Below, piece by piece: positions 31,471-43,808 of a DNA stretch of 64,000 bases. Source of the DNA: Kitagawia praeruptora (Eukaryota > Streptophyta > Magnoliopsida > Apiales > Apiaceae); contig CM075345.1 of assembly GCA_037693485.1 (NCBI GenBank), positions 76,071,001 to 76,135,000 on the forward strand, in the 5' to 3' direction. Position 1 is the first letter of the stretch. Each line of letters begins with the position of its first letter. A model generated the notes under the pieces. The model ran no database searches, was not told the DNA's origin, and was given only the letters and a program-made list of their open reading frames with translations. Both the position numbers and the translations under genes were made by a program.

Positions 31471-31836
31471 CAGGGCCGGCTCTGAGTATTTGTAGGCGTA
31501 GTGTGGGAAAAAAAAAATTGGCCCTTAAATTTTTCTTTTTACAAAATTGAAGTTTAGTCATATATCATATCATTGTCACATGTAAACTAAATTTTATTAT
31601 ACTCATCATATGTTTAAAAACACAACTGGTAATAAACAGAAACAAGAAAGTTGAATAAATTTTTCTAACCTTTCTAAAGCAAACTTAACAAGTGTTGCAT
31701 CTCATTCTTCCTCACAGAGCAGATCAAAATGGAAATATATTAAGCATCCTGACAAGAAAAATCAGCTTTACGTAAAAAAACTCATTAAAATTAATCTAAA
31801 ATTTACATAAATTATATAGTATGAACATCATATAAT

Positions 31837-32308
31837 TGTTGGAGTTATGAATAAAAATTATATTATATTATTTTTTGTAACTTATGAAATTAATTTTGTA
31901 ACTCCTCAATAATGATCATTATTGTATGGAGGTTACAATATTAATTAACTTGTAGTTTACATATTTTTGTATTTCTTTATAATGAGCTATTTTGCATCAT
32001 TGTGAATATATCAAAAAAATTCAAAGCTTTTGTCATACTTTCTTGCATTCCTCTTAGAGTTTGAGGTTTGGTTTTTGGGAGATAGAAAGCGTGTTTGTTC
32101 AGTTCGTAGGAGGCAGATCTCTAGTGCTTAAGATCACCTCGTTTCGTTGTATCCTGGGAGACGGAAGCCATAACAACCTTCAAGCACCACGTGGAAGTGG
32201 CTTATCTGTTTTAAGGATAGCGTGGTTTTCACGTGCCTCGAAACATTTTTTGGTATATTGTTATTGTTATTTTGATTTCAGGTATATCTCTAATCTTTAC
32301 TTCCTACA
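31837..32308. repeat. Solo LTR (472 bp) inside the hAT element
   Basis: Begins TGTTGGAGTTATG, ends CTTCCTACA, and is flanked by identical ATAAT (31832-31836 and 32309-32313). TG..CA ends with a 5-bp TSD and no internal domain show a solo LTR left by LTR-LTR recombination. Probably Copia by general appearance; orientation is not certain. Confidence 0.8.
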
Positions 32309-32406
32309 ATAATAAGATATATTAAGTAATAAAATAAGATATTATGAATTATAAATGAAGTTAGTATACCTGTACAAAGATCATGGGCAAAAATAAACAT
32401 CAATTC

Positions 32407-34320
32407 TCATTTAAAGTGACTCCTTCTTGCATTTTTTGAAGCAAAATCATCGATAATATGCTCTACATTGATATTTTTCAGCATATGTTTTTCAATGCTC
32501 AAAATTGCTAAGCCATTCAACCTATCTTGAGTCATACTTGTACGCAAATAAGATTTAATTAACTTCAACTTTGAAAAACTCCGCTCAGCAGAAGCCATAG
32601 TAATAGGTATAGTTAACAAAACCCTGTAAACAACCAAAATATTTGGAAACATGTCCATCTTCTTCACAAATTCCAAAACTCTGATAGAATTCCATGGAAT
32701 CTCACACTCATATGCTACACTAGGAAGCATTTTCTGTAATATTTGTAATTCAGAAAGTAAGTGTTTTCCATCAATATCACAATCATCACCGTGAGTCAAG
32801 GACTTTTCAAGTTTTACACAACACTCTTTCAATCCTTCATCATCCAAAGAAAACAACCGGGAAGCATCGAACAAAAAACCAAATATAAACTCAAAAAATT
32901 CCATTTGTTCAAACCTTATCTTCAATTGAGAGAGTGTCATATCAACTAGAACAAGAAAGTAATCGGTTGTAAAGTTCTCTGAAGCAGATTGTTGTTCCCT
33001 TTCCGTGTTAGGATTCTCATCAAATTGTCTATTTCTTTTAATTCTACGCTTTATTTGAAAAACAGGTTCAATATCCATTTCATCTGCAAGTTCTTTAGCA
33101 TCAATCATAGCTGAAACAAACCATTTTCCCTATATTTCTCAAAGAAAGAAACCAACCCTTTTAAACTTGCAATTGCTACATCAAGACGCATATCTTCAGA
33201 TTGCAAATTTTTGCTCACCAGATTGATTTTGTACAGAATTTCATGCCAAATAATTAAGCTTAATAAGAATTCAAAACTTGAAAATTCATTAGAAGCTAAT
33301 TTTTCAGCATCCCAACTTATTTTTGGATCATAAGAAACTTCAGCTAGTTTCATTAAAGCATCTCTAATTTTAGGAGCTTGAGTTCTTATTGCTTTAACAC
33401 TTTCAATTGAACTTTTCCATTTTGGCACACATAGAGATTTTAAATTCAAATCATCAACATATTCAAGCAAAAGATGCCATCGTTTAGTGGAATTAGCAAA
33501 CACATTATATAATGCTTGACACGCTCCAAAAAAAGATTTTCCTTTCACACAAGAGTTTGCCATATCTGAAAGTACCAAATTAAGAGAATGACAACCACAA
33601 GGCATATAAAAAGCTCTAGGATTAACATCAAGCAATCTTTTTTGAACACCTTGATGTTTTCCCCTCATATTAGAACCATTATCGTACCCCTGTCCCCTTA
33701 CATCATTAATACTTAAATCAAGAGAGCTAAGAGCAACTTCCAATTCACCAAAAAGACCTAAGTCAGAAGTGTTCTCCACATTCAAAAACTCTAAAAAATA
33801 TTCTTCTATTTTTATTGGGTAGCTCACGACATCAACACATCTAAATCACCAAAGTCATTTGTTCAATACGACTTGCATCAGGAATACAATCAAGGATCAC
33901 AGAAAAATATTTTGCTTCTTTTATTTTCTTTATTATGGCACTTTTGACACTCGATGCCAACATGTCAATCAAATCATTTTGAATTTTATGACTACGAGAA
34001 TGATAATGAATGTCCTTATCTTGTATGAGTCTAAAATGATTCTTCATTACTGGATCAAATTCAGCTATTGACTCCAAAAAAACCCAAAAAATTACCATTT
34101 GAATCTTCAAATATTTTTTCATGCTTCCCACAAAATGCCAAATTATTCATTGCAAGGCGTTTAACAACAACAATTATTCTGATCATAACCTCTCTCCAGT
34201 GTTCAGTGTCTTTTTTAATTTGTTCTTGCAATTCTTTATCAATAGTTTGATTTGTTTTCAGTCTAATTTAAAGTTCAGTCCAAGCTCTAAGGTTAATAAG
34301 ATGTTTAACTGACTGTACAT
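32407..34320 (-). pseudogene. hAT transposase (ZMYM1-like, DUF4371 and hAT dimerisation domains)
   Basis: Three successive frames encode parts of a ZMYM1/TTF-type hAT transposase. N-terminal portion (34320-33841): KELQEQIKKDTEHWREVMIR, FDPVMKNHFRLIQ, IQNDLIDMLASSVKSAIIKK and YFSVILDC, which is the DUF4371 RNase-H-like catalytic start. Middle (33827-33105): VRGQGYDNGSNMRGKHQGVQ, MPCGCHSLNLVLSD. C-terminal (33108-32407): PITMASAERSFSKLKLIKSY and MTQDRLNGLAILSIE, the hAT dimerisation domain. Frames change near 34090, 33840 and 33122 by single-base indels in or near homopolymers, and a stop lies near 34278, so no functional enzyme can be made. Such transposases excise and reinsert elements with 8-bp TSDs. 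The zinc-finger N-terminus is absent. Confidence 0.88.
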
Positions 34321-35199
34321 GTCACGGTGGATTTATTCAAGCCAACTCACCAAACTTAGTCAACTTCCCATCTAATTTTTAATGGAGTGTAACGACCAAT
34401 GACCTGAATGAAAATGTTTAAGAGTACAATGACGTGTCTGAGAACTTTTTGAGTTTGATGACCCAATTGCAAGTTTTCAATCAATTGATTGACCAAAACA
34501 CCATTTAATCCCAAAACAAAACTGGGTGGGAACTTAATCTTCCCCCTTGGACAGGATTGGGGATAAACAATAAATCCCGGAAAAAATGGGCGGATATGAG
34601 AAAACGATTTAAGCGGAACATGTATGGAAATGGTTCCCCAAACAGGGATGACAAACGCCAATGAACTGGGTTTGGTCCATTACAAATCCAAATATTTTTT
34701 AGTTTTAAAAATAAATTCAAATCCAAAACTCCTACACATATCCTAGCATATCCTACACATTTTGCAAATTGTGTAATGCATAAAATTTACAGAGCTCCTC
34801 AAATTGTGCTACACACAACTGACATGGCATTGCTTCAAGATAAGTGACATGACCTCAAAATAATTCAGAACAAAAAATGTTTTCCCTTGCAAATGCAATA
34901 CAAAGTATTTGAGCATTCATGAAACCAACAAGAAAATATACGGTGATATGAGGTCAACTAAATTACTTCGCTTATGCATAGGAAGCACGTTTCGGTTACA
35001 ACAAGAGAAAGTATCCCCAACTTCTTGCTTACAATTTATAATCTATGATTCAACTCTCAATGTCCTAAAACCTCAGTGGTGTGCAAACTTCTTGGGGGCA
35101 CTCTTTCAAAACAAGAGACATGATTAAAACTAAAATTCCGTATGCTTAAATTAAGAAAGAGAAACACAGCTGACAGCACACTTACATTGCTTTGGCAGA
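34321..35199. other. 3' flank of the HSP90B gene
   Basis: Probably includes the HSP90B 3' UTR (minus strand, from 35199 down). No further gene seen. Confidence 0.5.
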
Positions 35200-38100
35200 C
35201 TACAACTCATCCTTAACATCTAAATCTTCCTCTTTAGAAGGATCAGCCTCTTCACTTGTTTTAGATTCAGCTTCAACTTCAACATCCTCTTCCTCTTCAG
35301 CTGCAGCATCAGGGCTGATATTTAGACTACTTTTCACTTGGCCATATATGCGTGATGCAAAATCCTTTGGATCACTGAGAACGAAACCACTCTCCATAAG
35401 TGCTGTTTGATACATAAGCTCTGCTGTTTGCTTCACAGTTGGGTCCTGAATAAGAGATCAGTTTAGTCTATCGTCTAGAAATTAATGAATTGACATAAAT
35501 AAAATGCAGCCCTTCTACTTCAGTAAGAAATACCCTCCAATATAAATTAAAAACTTGTGTAAATCTCTTCTGGCAAAGTTACCTCGGGGTCCTTGACAAC
35601 CCTCTCCTGGAGCTCCTTGATGATAGGGTGCCTTGGATTGATTTCAAGAACCCTTTTGCCACGCATATATGCTTGTTTGCTAGCATCTGAAAGAGTCTGC
35701 GATTGCATGATCCTTTCCATATTTGAACTCCAGCCATATTTTGATGTCACAACTACACAAGGACTGTCTGACAAACGGTTGCTTATCTTCACATCATCAA
35801 CATTCTCACTAGCAAGAATACCTTTCCACCATTTGGTAAGATCCTTGAAGGATTCTTTCAGTTCTTTTCCCTTTGAGTCCTTCCCAAGTTTCAGACCCTC
35901 CTTCGACACATTTTGAAACTTCTTGTCTTCATAGTCCATTAGGTATTGCATGAGGTACTCATCCACGGGATCTGTGAAGAAAATAACCTGCAAGTATATA
36001 TACAGAAATACAGATATAAGTCTACAGGAATGACCTTAGTTAGCACCGTACTCAAAAGTTGTACATGGAAACAAAAGTGAATATATGATATTAAAGAAAA
36101 TAATGGATTTATTTGGAGTACATGTCAAGAAGATAAACAGTAGGGAATTCGAATATTGTAGGTAAAAATTTAACTCTACCTCATAATTTTTCTTAATTAG
36201 TCTCTCTAGGAACGGAGACTTCTCCAACTGTTCCTTGGTCGTTCCTGTAATGTAAAAGATATCCTTCTGCCCAGACTTCATTCTTTTAATGTACTGGTCA
36301 AGTGAAGTCAATTTTCCATCTGACTTGGTGCTGTGAAGTAGGAAAAAAATATCACTCGTAAAACAAAATAAGCATAACTCAATATTGTACATTAAGACAG
36401 ATATATACTAATAAAGAAAAAAAACAAATATACCTCTCAAATCTGAGAAGTTTGGCCAAGCGATTTCTGTTGGCTGCATCCTCAATAATACCGAGTTTTA
36501 TCGATTTGCCGAACTCATTCCAAAACTTTGTGTATTGACCTTTCTTCTCAACATTGTCATCAGATTCTTCAATATCTGGAGCAAATTGCGTCAAAATAAG
36601 GAATTGGAATGCAAAAACCAATAAATACCCACAAGCAAAAGAAATGCAGCATAAAAAACATGTTTGTATGATCAATGCATCCATCCATGTTACTATGCGC
36701 ATACAAATAACTAACAACTGCACGATAGAACCCGCAGCCCACATTATAAATATCAGAACTTGGAAGCAATGGTGAACTCGACATTCTATGCTACATTTTT
36801 TACATACCTTTCTTCTCTTTGTCGTCAGATTCATCAGGATCCTCATCAGCAATCTTCCGAATCATATCAAGGGCTTTCCTGATCAACTTTTTCTTGATTG
36901 TTTTCAAACTGCTGTGTTGCTGAAGCATTTCTCGTGATACATTAAGTGGCAGGGTGTCCGAATCAACAAGCCCCTGGTGACAGAAACAAATTTTAAGTAC
37001 GTTCTAACAATGTCAGTTTTGAAATCTTATTAAGAAAAAAATATATTACCATCAGGAAGCTAAGATACTTTGGCAGAAGTTCGTCAAATTCGTCCGATAT
37101 AAATACCCGTCTAACATACAACTTTAAGTTGGATTTGTTTGCATTGTAGTAACTTTCATACAGATCCTGAGGAGCCTTCGGAGGTACAAAAAGTACAGAC
37201 TTAAACTCAACATCTCCTTCAGCATTGAAGTGACTCCATGCTAGAGGCTTCTCATCGCTAAAGTCCTGCCAAATAAAATAATTTTTCGATAAACAAGAAG
37301 AGATACATATCAGAGTTTGAAGAATAATTACTGAGATATAATTTACCTTTGCGAGAGATTTGTAAAATTTCGCATATTCTTCATCTGTCACCTCCTTTGG
37401 ACTGCGTAGCCATATAGCTTTAACATCATTCAAAAGTTCCCACTCATAAGTAGTTTCTTTAACTGTCTTGGTCTTGGATTTTTTTTCATCTTCGTCTTCT
37501 CCTTTCTCAGAATCATCATCATCCCCTTCTTCCTCAGTGGAGGTTTCTTCGGCTGTTCCAGATTAAGACAAATAATAGATATTACGAGGAGCCAATTTAT
37601 ATAACTGATAACACAAGTGATAAATAATACAGATGTGCATTCAAAATTGTATTAAGTATAAGTCGGGCTTATTACATTCGAAAATTATATTTTTGCTACA
37701 AGTGGTTTTTGTGTTCTTTTGCCCAATTTATATAAATATTATGCAAAAGCATACCGATAAAGTTTACAAATTATAGTAGTCCTATACATATAACAAAGGG
37801 AATTTTTGACAAAGTCTATAAACATGACATGATGCTTAGTTTTTGAGTTGTAATGTAACCAAAATGATGTGGTTCTAAGTCAAGAAAGGCAGTAAATGAA
37901 TTTAGCTCATGCACATTCGAGGGTCCTTACAACTACCTGTACACTACAAAGATTTACTATTGGAGGAAGGTGTTCGTTGAGGTAGGTTGTCGAGGACCAA
38001 AATTATACTTGTTTTGACTTTGTTTACTAATGCAATATCCTCCGTTCTTTTCCCAACAAAACAATAGTATAGACAGGTAATCTTACATTTCTCCTCTTCA

Positions 38101-39771
38101 TCAGTAGACTCATCTTCATCAGCAGGGACTTCTACATCAACCTCTTTGCTAGCCCAAAGGCGTATAGGGAAGTTGATAAACTCGGAGTACTTCTTCACCA
38201 ATTCCTGCAGTAAAAACCTTCCTTAGAAAAGCCACAACTTGTGATGTCGACTGGTGAAAAAAAAGCAAATTTTAAAAGATATAAAATAAGATTGTGCGTG
38301 GTGATAATTCTCATTCGGTTCGATTATTTACATATACAACCAAAAAAAAACATCAATTGACCAGGGAACTACTCCAAAGTTGCGCATATTAACTCATCAT
38401 ATAAACTGTCCACATACTAAAGTCATGTATCCTAAACGACCCAAAAACTAGATAAACAAAGGAAAAAGACTCCAGAAGTTGATAATGAAGTGCATTAGAA
38501 TAAATCGATTTAATATAAGCAATCACCAGATACAAGACTTTAAAAAAAACACAAGACTTCATATTGCAAAGTCACGAAAAAATAATTAAAACTTGTATGC
38601 ATTCCTAGAATTGGAGAAAAGAAGGTTTTAAATCACATAATTGAAGGCATTTCTCCCTTCCATACCTATATTCAGGTTATAATTTATATTCCCCATGCAA
38701 AAGTAAATGAGAATGAATAGGTGATAGTAGAAGGTAGTAGGGTCACTTTTTATACATATATCTACATCAAACAATTTGTCAACACTTATTATGCTACATG
38801 GTAGTATATATGCCTTTAACTCCTTTCATTTGTGTGCGAAGAATAACTACAAATTAATGATGTAGAAACAAATTAATAATATTTTCTAAAAATTCAACAG
38901 TCTAAACTGTTAAATTTATGCACCTTTAACTTGGCTTCTTCCGCATATTCCCCAGCTTCATCTCTCAGGTGCAATCTGATTTCAGTTCCACGTCCTAGTG
39001 GTTCATTCCATGTGTCCTCCGAAATTGCAAAGGCCCCATCAGCCTTTGACTCCCACACATGCCTGAAAAGGGAAGGAAACAGTGGAGCATGAGTCATCTC
39101 TTTACTAGGTAGCCTGAAATGGCATGTGTTACATATAATATATTCTTTTGAGAACCATACTGTTTGTCATCATTGTGCTTGCTAATGACTTCTACATAGT
39201 CGGCAACAAGATATACAGAGTAAAACCCGACACCGAACTGCCCAATCAAATTAAGGTCTCCACTTGTCTGCATTTTCTCCACAAAAGCTAGTAGAAAGAA
39301 ACAAATTTGATTAGTACATCAATTCACATTAGTACATAGTAAAGAAGGCATACTTGACAAAAAAAGAAAAGAAGAAAAGGCATGTTGTACTATATCCAAA
39401 GAAAGAAATTAATATACCTGAAGTTCCGGATTTAGCTATAGTTCCCAAATTCTTGATCAAATCCTCTTTAGTCATGCCTATACCTCTGTCACGAATTGAA
39501 AGTATTTTTTTTTCTTTGTCCAATTTAATCTACATATTGAATGTCAAATGATAAGTTCCAAGTGGATGTGATTAAATGTTGCAAAATAAAAAGAGGTAAA
39601 AATTGAGTTAGTGACCTGGATCTCAAGCGTAGCATCATCACCTTGACCCAATATCTCTTTATCAGTGAGTGATAGGAACCTAATCTTGTCCAGAGCCTGA
39701 GAGCATAAAAAAAAAAGGGTGTGAAGCATAATAAAAGTAAAAAAAAAAAAAGAAAAGGCAAGACCCTTAAT

Positions 39772-39841
<70 letters not shown>

Positions 39842-40492
39842 AAATACATCAGAAGCATTGGAGATCAACTCCCTCAAGAAGATATCCTTGTTACTGTAAA
39901 GAGAGTTGATAAGGATGTCCATGAGGCGAGACACCTCGGCCTGAAACTCAAACTTCTGAGCATTACTGCGAAGATTCTTCCTGGAAATGGATTCAGCTTC
40001 TCTAGAATCATAATAAAGTCAAAAAGACGTGAGAAACCACAGCAACTGACAAAAGAAAAGAAGCTGCTAAAAGTTGACACGATTAAAAGACCTCTTGGCA
40101 ACATCGGAATCAGTGGATAAACCATGGGGAACAGCACCAAGCTTATCTTCAATCTTGGGTGGATCTACTAATTCTTCTGATTCAGCTTCAGCATTTACAT
40201 TTAACTTCCTCCCTGTACAAATAAATAAATAAATTCCACAATACACAAACAAATTAATAATAAATTCACCATTCCAATCTAACCGATTCACTTTGTTGCG
40301 TTAGATTCATTTCTAATAAACACAATTATTACAAGTAAATTGCAAACAATATATCTGGATCTGCTGCGAATTCATAACATAAACAACTGGGACACTGAGA
40401 TCAAGCACTAAAAATAAACAAGTACCTTGATCTGGTAGGAGAAAAATAAGGCAAAGGAGAAACAGTACGGACGGGAGCGTCCACTTGTTCAT
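35200..40492 (-). CDS. HSP90B: Endoplasmin (ER-lumenal HSP90, GRP94/SHEPHERD type), 15 exons, intact
   Basis: Exons (minus strand order): 40492-40426, 40212-40092, 40001-39848, 39696-39616, 39529-39418, 39287-39161, 39062-38924, 38204-38087, 37552-37347, 37265-37050, 36973-36808, 36575-36434, 36330-36180, 35987-35583, 35445-35200. All introns are GT/AG; exons sum to 2451 bp, giving 816 aa plus stop, the usual size. Residues 1-23 form a signal peptide (MNKWTLPSVLFLLCLIFLLP). The GHKL ATPase domain shows LRELISNASDALDKIRF, DRGIGMTKEDL and GQFGVGFYSVYL. An acidic linker (TEEEGDDDDSEKGEDEDEKK) precedes the middle domain (LPLNVSREMLQQHSSLK). The C-terminus ends KDEL, the ER retrieval signal. It folds secretory and membrane client proteins, in Arabidopsis including CLAVATA proteins and Toll-like receptor homologues. 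The start is the first ATG, giving the signal peptide. No lesion seen. The promoter carries a TATA box and ERSE-I, implying control by the unfolded-protein response. Confidence 0.96.
39775..39838. repeat. (GA)n microsatellite in HSP90B intron 3
   Basis: About 30 GA units, (CT)n on the coding strand, starting roughly 10 bp downstream of the donor at 39847. Likely length-polymorphic. Confidence 0.95.
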
Positions 40493-40493
40493 A

Positions 40494-40511
40494 GCTGCTG
40501 CTGCTGCTGCT
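40494..40511 (-). repeat. GCA/GCT trinucleotide run just upstream of the HSP90B start codon
   Basis: Six AGC/GCA-type triplets lie in the 5' UTR directly before the ATG. Confidence 0.8.
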
Positions 40512-40598
40512 CTAATTTTACCAAGACTGATTTTAAGGTTGGGTTTTACTTTCGGCTTTTAGGGTTGGGTTTTATTTCGGTCAGTATAGAATTTGATG

Positions 40599-40606
40599 AT
40601 TTTATA
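40599..40606 (-). promoter_or_regulatory. TATA box of HSP90B
   Basis: TATAAAAT on the minus strand, 107 nt before the ATG. A telo-box-like AACCCTAA lies downstream at 40557-40564 in the presumed leader. Confidence 0.6.
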
Positions 40607-40730
40607 CTCACCACCACTCCACTGTATGAATATAGATCATTTCGCCTCATGGCCCCACCTCCACGACCTTTAAGCTATCCTATTGGGTAACAATTGCCAG
40701 AGTGGACAGCCCTATGGCACATCACTCCTA

Positions 40731-40749
40731 CGTGCCGCTTTCTTATTGG
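40731..40749 (-). promoter_or_regulatory. ERSE-I element of HSP90B
   Basis: On the minus strand CCAAT, exactly 10 bases, then CACG: the plant ER stress response element bound by NF-Y and bZIP28/bZIP60. It lies about 240 bp before the ATG and 125 bp before the TATA box. A bZIP core ACGTGG (plus strand, 40770-40775) and a second CCAAT (40686-40682) lie nearby. Confidence 0.65.
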
Positions 40750-40774
40750 TTTTCTTTGCCTCGCACGACGTGGT

Positions 40775-41040
40775 AGACAACTCAACCATCTTGTGCAAAT
40801 TTCTCAATACTACCCTACATTAATTAAGATTTTGTAAATAAGTCTACCAGACGACCGGGAAGACTCGGATTCATTGAGGGCCCATTTTAAAATACTCTAC
40901 CGTGGAACTTGGATTAAACGTTACATGCCATTTTATTTACCAAATATCGGTCCTACTAAACGCATGGCACAAATATTTATCTAACATATACTTTGTTTAT
41001 TGGAGTACCTTATAATAATAAATAATTCTCGAATTTTCTA
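40775..41040. other. Upstream intergenic region of HSP90B
   Basis: AT-rich, no coding signal. Confidence 0.45.
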
Positions 41041-41214
41041 GTTTGTGTCCAAGGACTTATGCTAAGAATCCGTGCTAGCTTAGTTGTCAAATTTTGATTG
41101 GTTGAAATTTCATTAATAATGATGGACCCCCTTACATTCACATAAATATCCACCAATCAAAATTTGACAACTCATCACGCACGGATTCTTATCATATGTC
41201 CTTGGGCACACACT
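41041..41214. mobile_element. MITE with long terminal inverted repeats (about 170 bp)
   Basis: Left end TGTCCAAGGACTTATGCTAA, then GAATCCGTGC and TGTCAAATTTTGATTGGT. The right end is the inverse: ACCAATCAAAATTTGACA, GCACGGATTCTTATCATATG, TCCTTGGGCACAC. TIRs of about 60 bp at some 85-90% identity leave a short spacer. A CTA trinucleotide on each side (41038-41040 and 41213-41215) may be a 3-bp TSD (PIF/Harbinger-like) or part of the TIR. No coding capacity. Confidence 0.75.
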
Positions 41215-41300
41215 ATACAAACCCTTCTTTTTTTAATATCTAAATTTATATATTTTTTTTTTAAATTTATATGTTATTAAATTATATACTAAATTTTTGT

Positions 41301-41305
41301 TAAAA

Positions 41306-41396
<91 letters not shown>

Positions 41397-42664
41397 CTTG
41401 CTCCATTGAGAACCCTCACTTATGGTGAGATATGAGATCTAATCCTAGCCATACATTTTTTATATCAAAATCAAATCATATCCCCATAATTAATATTTAA
41501 AATTTTGATTTTTTATTATTCATTTAATTCAACATCATTTTCCACCATCATCTTCTTCCCCATTCCGGTCACCAAGTCCGGTGACCAATTCCGGCCAACC
41601 CAGAAAATCACCGCTGGTAAACAAAAAATCACCGCACTGCCACCACCTCTGACCACCACGCCACCGCCATCACCAACAAAAATCACCACCTGTAAACAGA
41701 AAATCACCACACTCCGCCACCTCCGACTACCACACTACCACCGCCAACAAAAAATCACCACCGATGTACGAAAATCACCACAACCAAAATCTTTACAAAC
41801 CACCTCATCTCCGCCACAACCACCTCCTACCACCATCAAAAATCACCACCGGAAGCCTGAAAATCACCACCTCTTGTCCCTTGCGGGGCCTGAGATTTCC
41901 AAAACCAACAAACACCCGAAAATCACCACAAAATCAACATAAATCACGAGAAACAACCTAAAATTGCCACAAAAATGACACAAAATCAGCAATAATCGCA
42001 GAATATCACCACTGTTAAACACAAAATCACCTCCGGCCACCTCCAACCACCACAAATCTCTCATTTCTCTCTCTCTCCCCAATCCTTCTCTGCTACACCC
42101 ACACATCTCCGCTACACCCACACAACAGCCCAGCCCCTATTCCTCTCCTATCCCTCCTGCGCCACCACCATAGACACCATAGTCGTCGGAAAGCTCCCCA
42201 ATCGGTGGAGACGTCACTTCTCCTTCAACGTCTGTTGTCAATCAACAACCTCAAACTTCCTCTTCGTTTAACACTTATTAACACCTCCTATTCGTAGCTA
42301 AATCGAAAAAGCCCCAAAATGATGAAAGTCAGTGGGTTTGTTTATTTTTTGTATTGATTTGGTGATGAAGACACCTGTGGTAATTCAGATCTGGTTGTTC
42401 CGGCGGGTGGGGCGGGGAGAGACGGCGGGGCAGGCGGCGACAGGGGTGGGGAGCAGCAGGGGGTCGGTGCAAGGGGTCGGTGTGTGTGTTTGGGTGTGTA
42501 GTGCGTGTGTTTTGTGTGTGTATATCTGTTGTGTGGGTGTGTGTTAATGTGTGGCTGAGATTAAAAGATATAATAAAAATATAGGGCTGAGATTAGATCC
42601 CAGTTCTCACAATAATAGTGGGTTCTCACCTGAGCAAAACCACATATATATATATATATATATA
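41301..42664. mobile_element. (TA)n-bounded inverted-repeat element E
   Basis: Bounded by a long TA tract (about 41311-41391) and (TA)n at 42643-42664. Left end AGGGTCTTGCTCCATTGAGA then ACCCTCACTTATGGTGAGA; right end, reverse complemented, GGTTTTGCTCAGGTGAGAAC then CCACTATTATTGTGAGAAC. The left half is a run of AAAATCACCAC phrases (41608-42030), the right half G/T-rich. The 145-codon ORF at 41505 is this low-complexity array, not a gene. Confidence 0.65.
41608..42030. repeat. AAAATCACCACC dispersed motif array within element E
   Basis: More than twelve copies of AAAATCACC followed by ACC, GCT or similar, separated by CCACCxCC-rich spacers. Confidence 0.75.
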
Positions 42665-42879
42665 TAAGATTTTACACGCTCGATTTAATATTTGTATTTT
42701 ATCTTGAATTCTTAAAATTTAATTTGTAAGATTTTACAGCCCACGTAAAATTAAAAAAATAATCTTTAATTTAGTGATAGTTTAACAATTATTTTCCAAT
42801 TAAATCTATGTAAAAATAAAAGAGATAAAAAATTGATGATTTTTTATTTTGAAAATTCTATTTGATTTATGAATTCTAA

Positions 42880-43808
42880 TTATATTTTGTTTTTATTATC
42901 AAAATACCCTTGTTATTATTTGATGATTTACGTCCTATGTGTAATGAAGAATCTGAATCTATATGTCATGCTCTGCTATATTGTTCTTTCTCTAAGGAAT
43001 GCTGGAGCAAAATTGGGGTTGATATTTCAAGAGAAACACAGAGTTCGTTCTTAGAGTGTTTTTCAAAATATTTTGACATCTGGTCTGTTGAGCAGCGACA
43101 GTTGGGTTCCATGTTGTGTTGGTCTATATGGAAATGTCGTAATAATCTGGTTTGGAATCAAAAGGTATGGAGGTTATCGAAGTTGTAGAATCAGCGAGAA
43201 CGGTCCTTAATCAATGGCAAATAGCTCAATATAAATCACTTGATAATTTCATGGGTCACATGACTCAAGAAGATGGTGATGAGCAATGGAAGCTACCAAC
43301 CGAAAATAAGATTAAGGTGAACACTGATGCTGCGATTTTTGAGTCTTCTAACTGTTTTAGTTTCGCTGTTGTGGCCAGGGATTATAATGGTATCTTATTA
43401 TAGGCAAGATCGAGTTGTCTTCCAGGTCGCATTTCTCCGGATTGTGCCGAAGCCATAGGCATAAGGGAAGCTCTTAGCTGGATTAAGAAGAGTAACCACA
43501 CGCAGGTCAGAGTCGAGACAGACAGCCTTGTTGCAATACAAGCCATCAGAAGCAATGGTTTTCTTCTATCTTATTTTGGGCTGATTATTAATGAATGCAA
43601 GGAGCTGTTGTCGAGTTTAAGTGATAGAGAGGTGTCAGTGAATTTTGTTAAACGATCTCCTAACAATGTAGCTCACTGTGTAGCGAGATATAATTGTTCA
43701 GTAGATGATCGTGTTTGGAGGATGAGTGATGCTCCTTCGGAGTTCATTAATGTACTAATGAACGATTTCAAGTTATAATGAAATTTATTTCTTCTTGGCA
43801 AAAAAAAC
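42880..43808 (+). mobile_element. 5'-truncated L1-type LINE: zinc finger and RNase H domains, poly-A tail
   Basis: Starts inside the C-terminal zinc finger of LINE ORF2 (zf-RVT: PMCNEESESICHALLYCSFS, a C-x2-C..H-x4-C motif, then ECWSKIG). It continues with WSIWKCRNNLVWN and a spacer, then an RNase H domain: KIKVNTDAAIF, RISPDCAEAIGIREALSWIK, VETDSLVAIQAI and NFVKRSPNNVAHCVAR. Stop at 43776-43778, then TTCTTGGCAAAAAAAA (tail 43800-43807). Reading frame breaks: a shift near 43165 and TAG 43401-43403 at a position usually Trp. RT and endonuclease domains are missing, as expected from 5' truncation at insertion. Confidence 0.85.

Larger units (their letters stand above)
31471..34320 (-). mobile_element. 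hAT-superfamily DNA transposon, decayed; 5' end not found
   Basis: The right-hand (transposase 3') terminus is at 31471, CAGGGCCGGCTCTGAG, the usual hAT start CAGGGCCGGC. The transposase gene is on the minus strand (32407-34320). The opposite TIR (CTCAGAGCCGGCCCTG or similar) was not found up to the HSP90B gene, and the N-terminal zinc finger is missing, so the transposase 5' side is deleted. A solo LTR sits in the 3' non-coding part. Confidence 0.8.

Noticed and set aside
41505..41942. 145-codon Pro/Thr-rich ORF
   Set aside because: Low-complexity translation of the AAAATCACCACC array inside a non-coding element.
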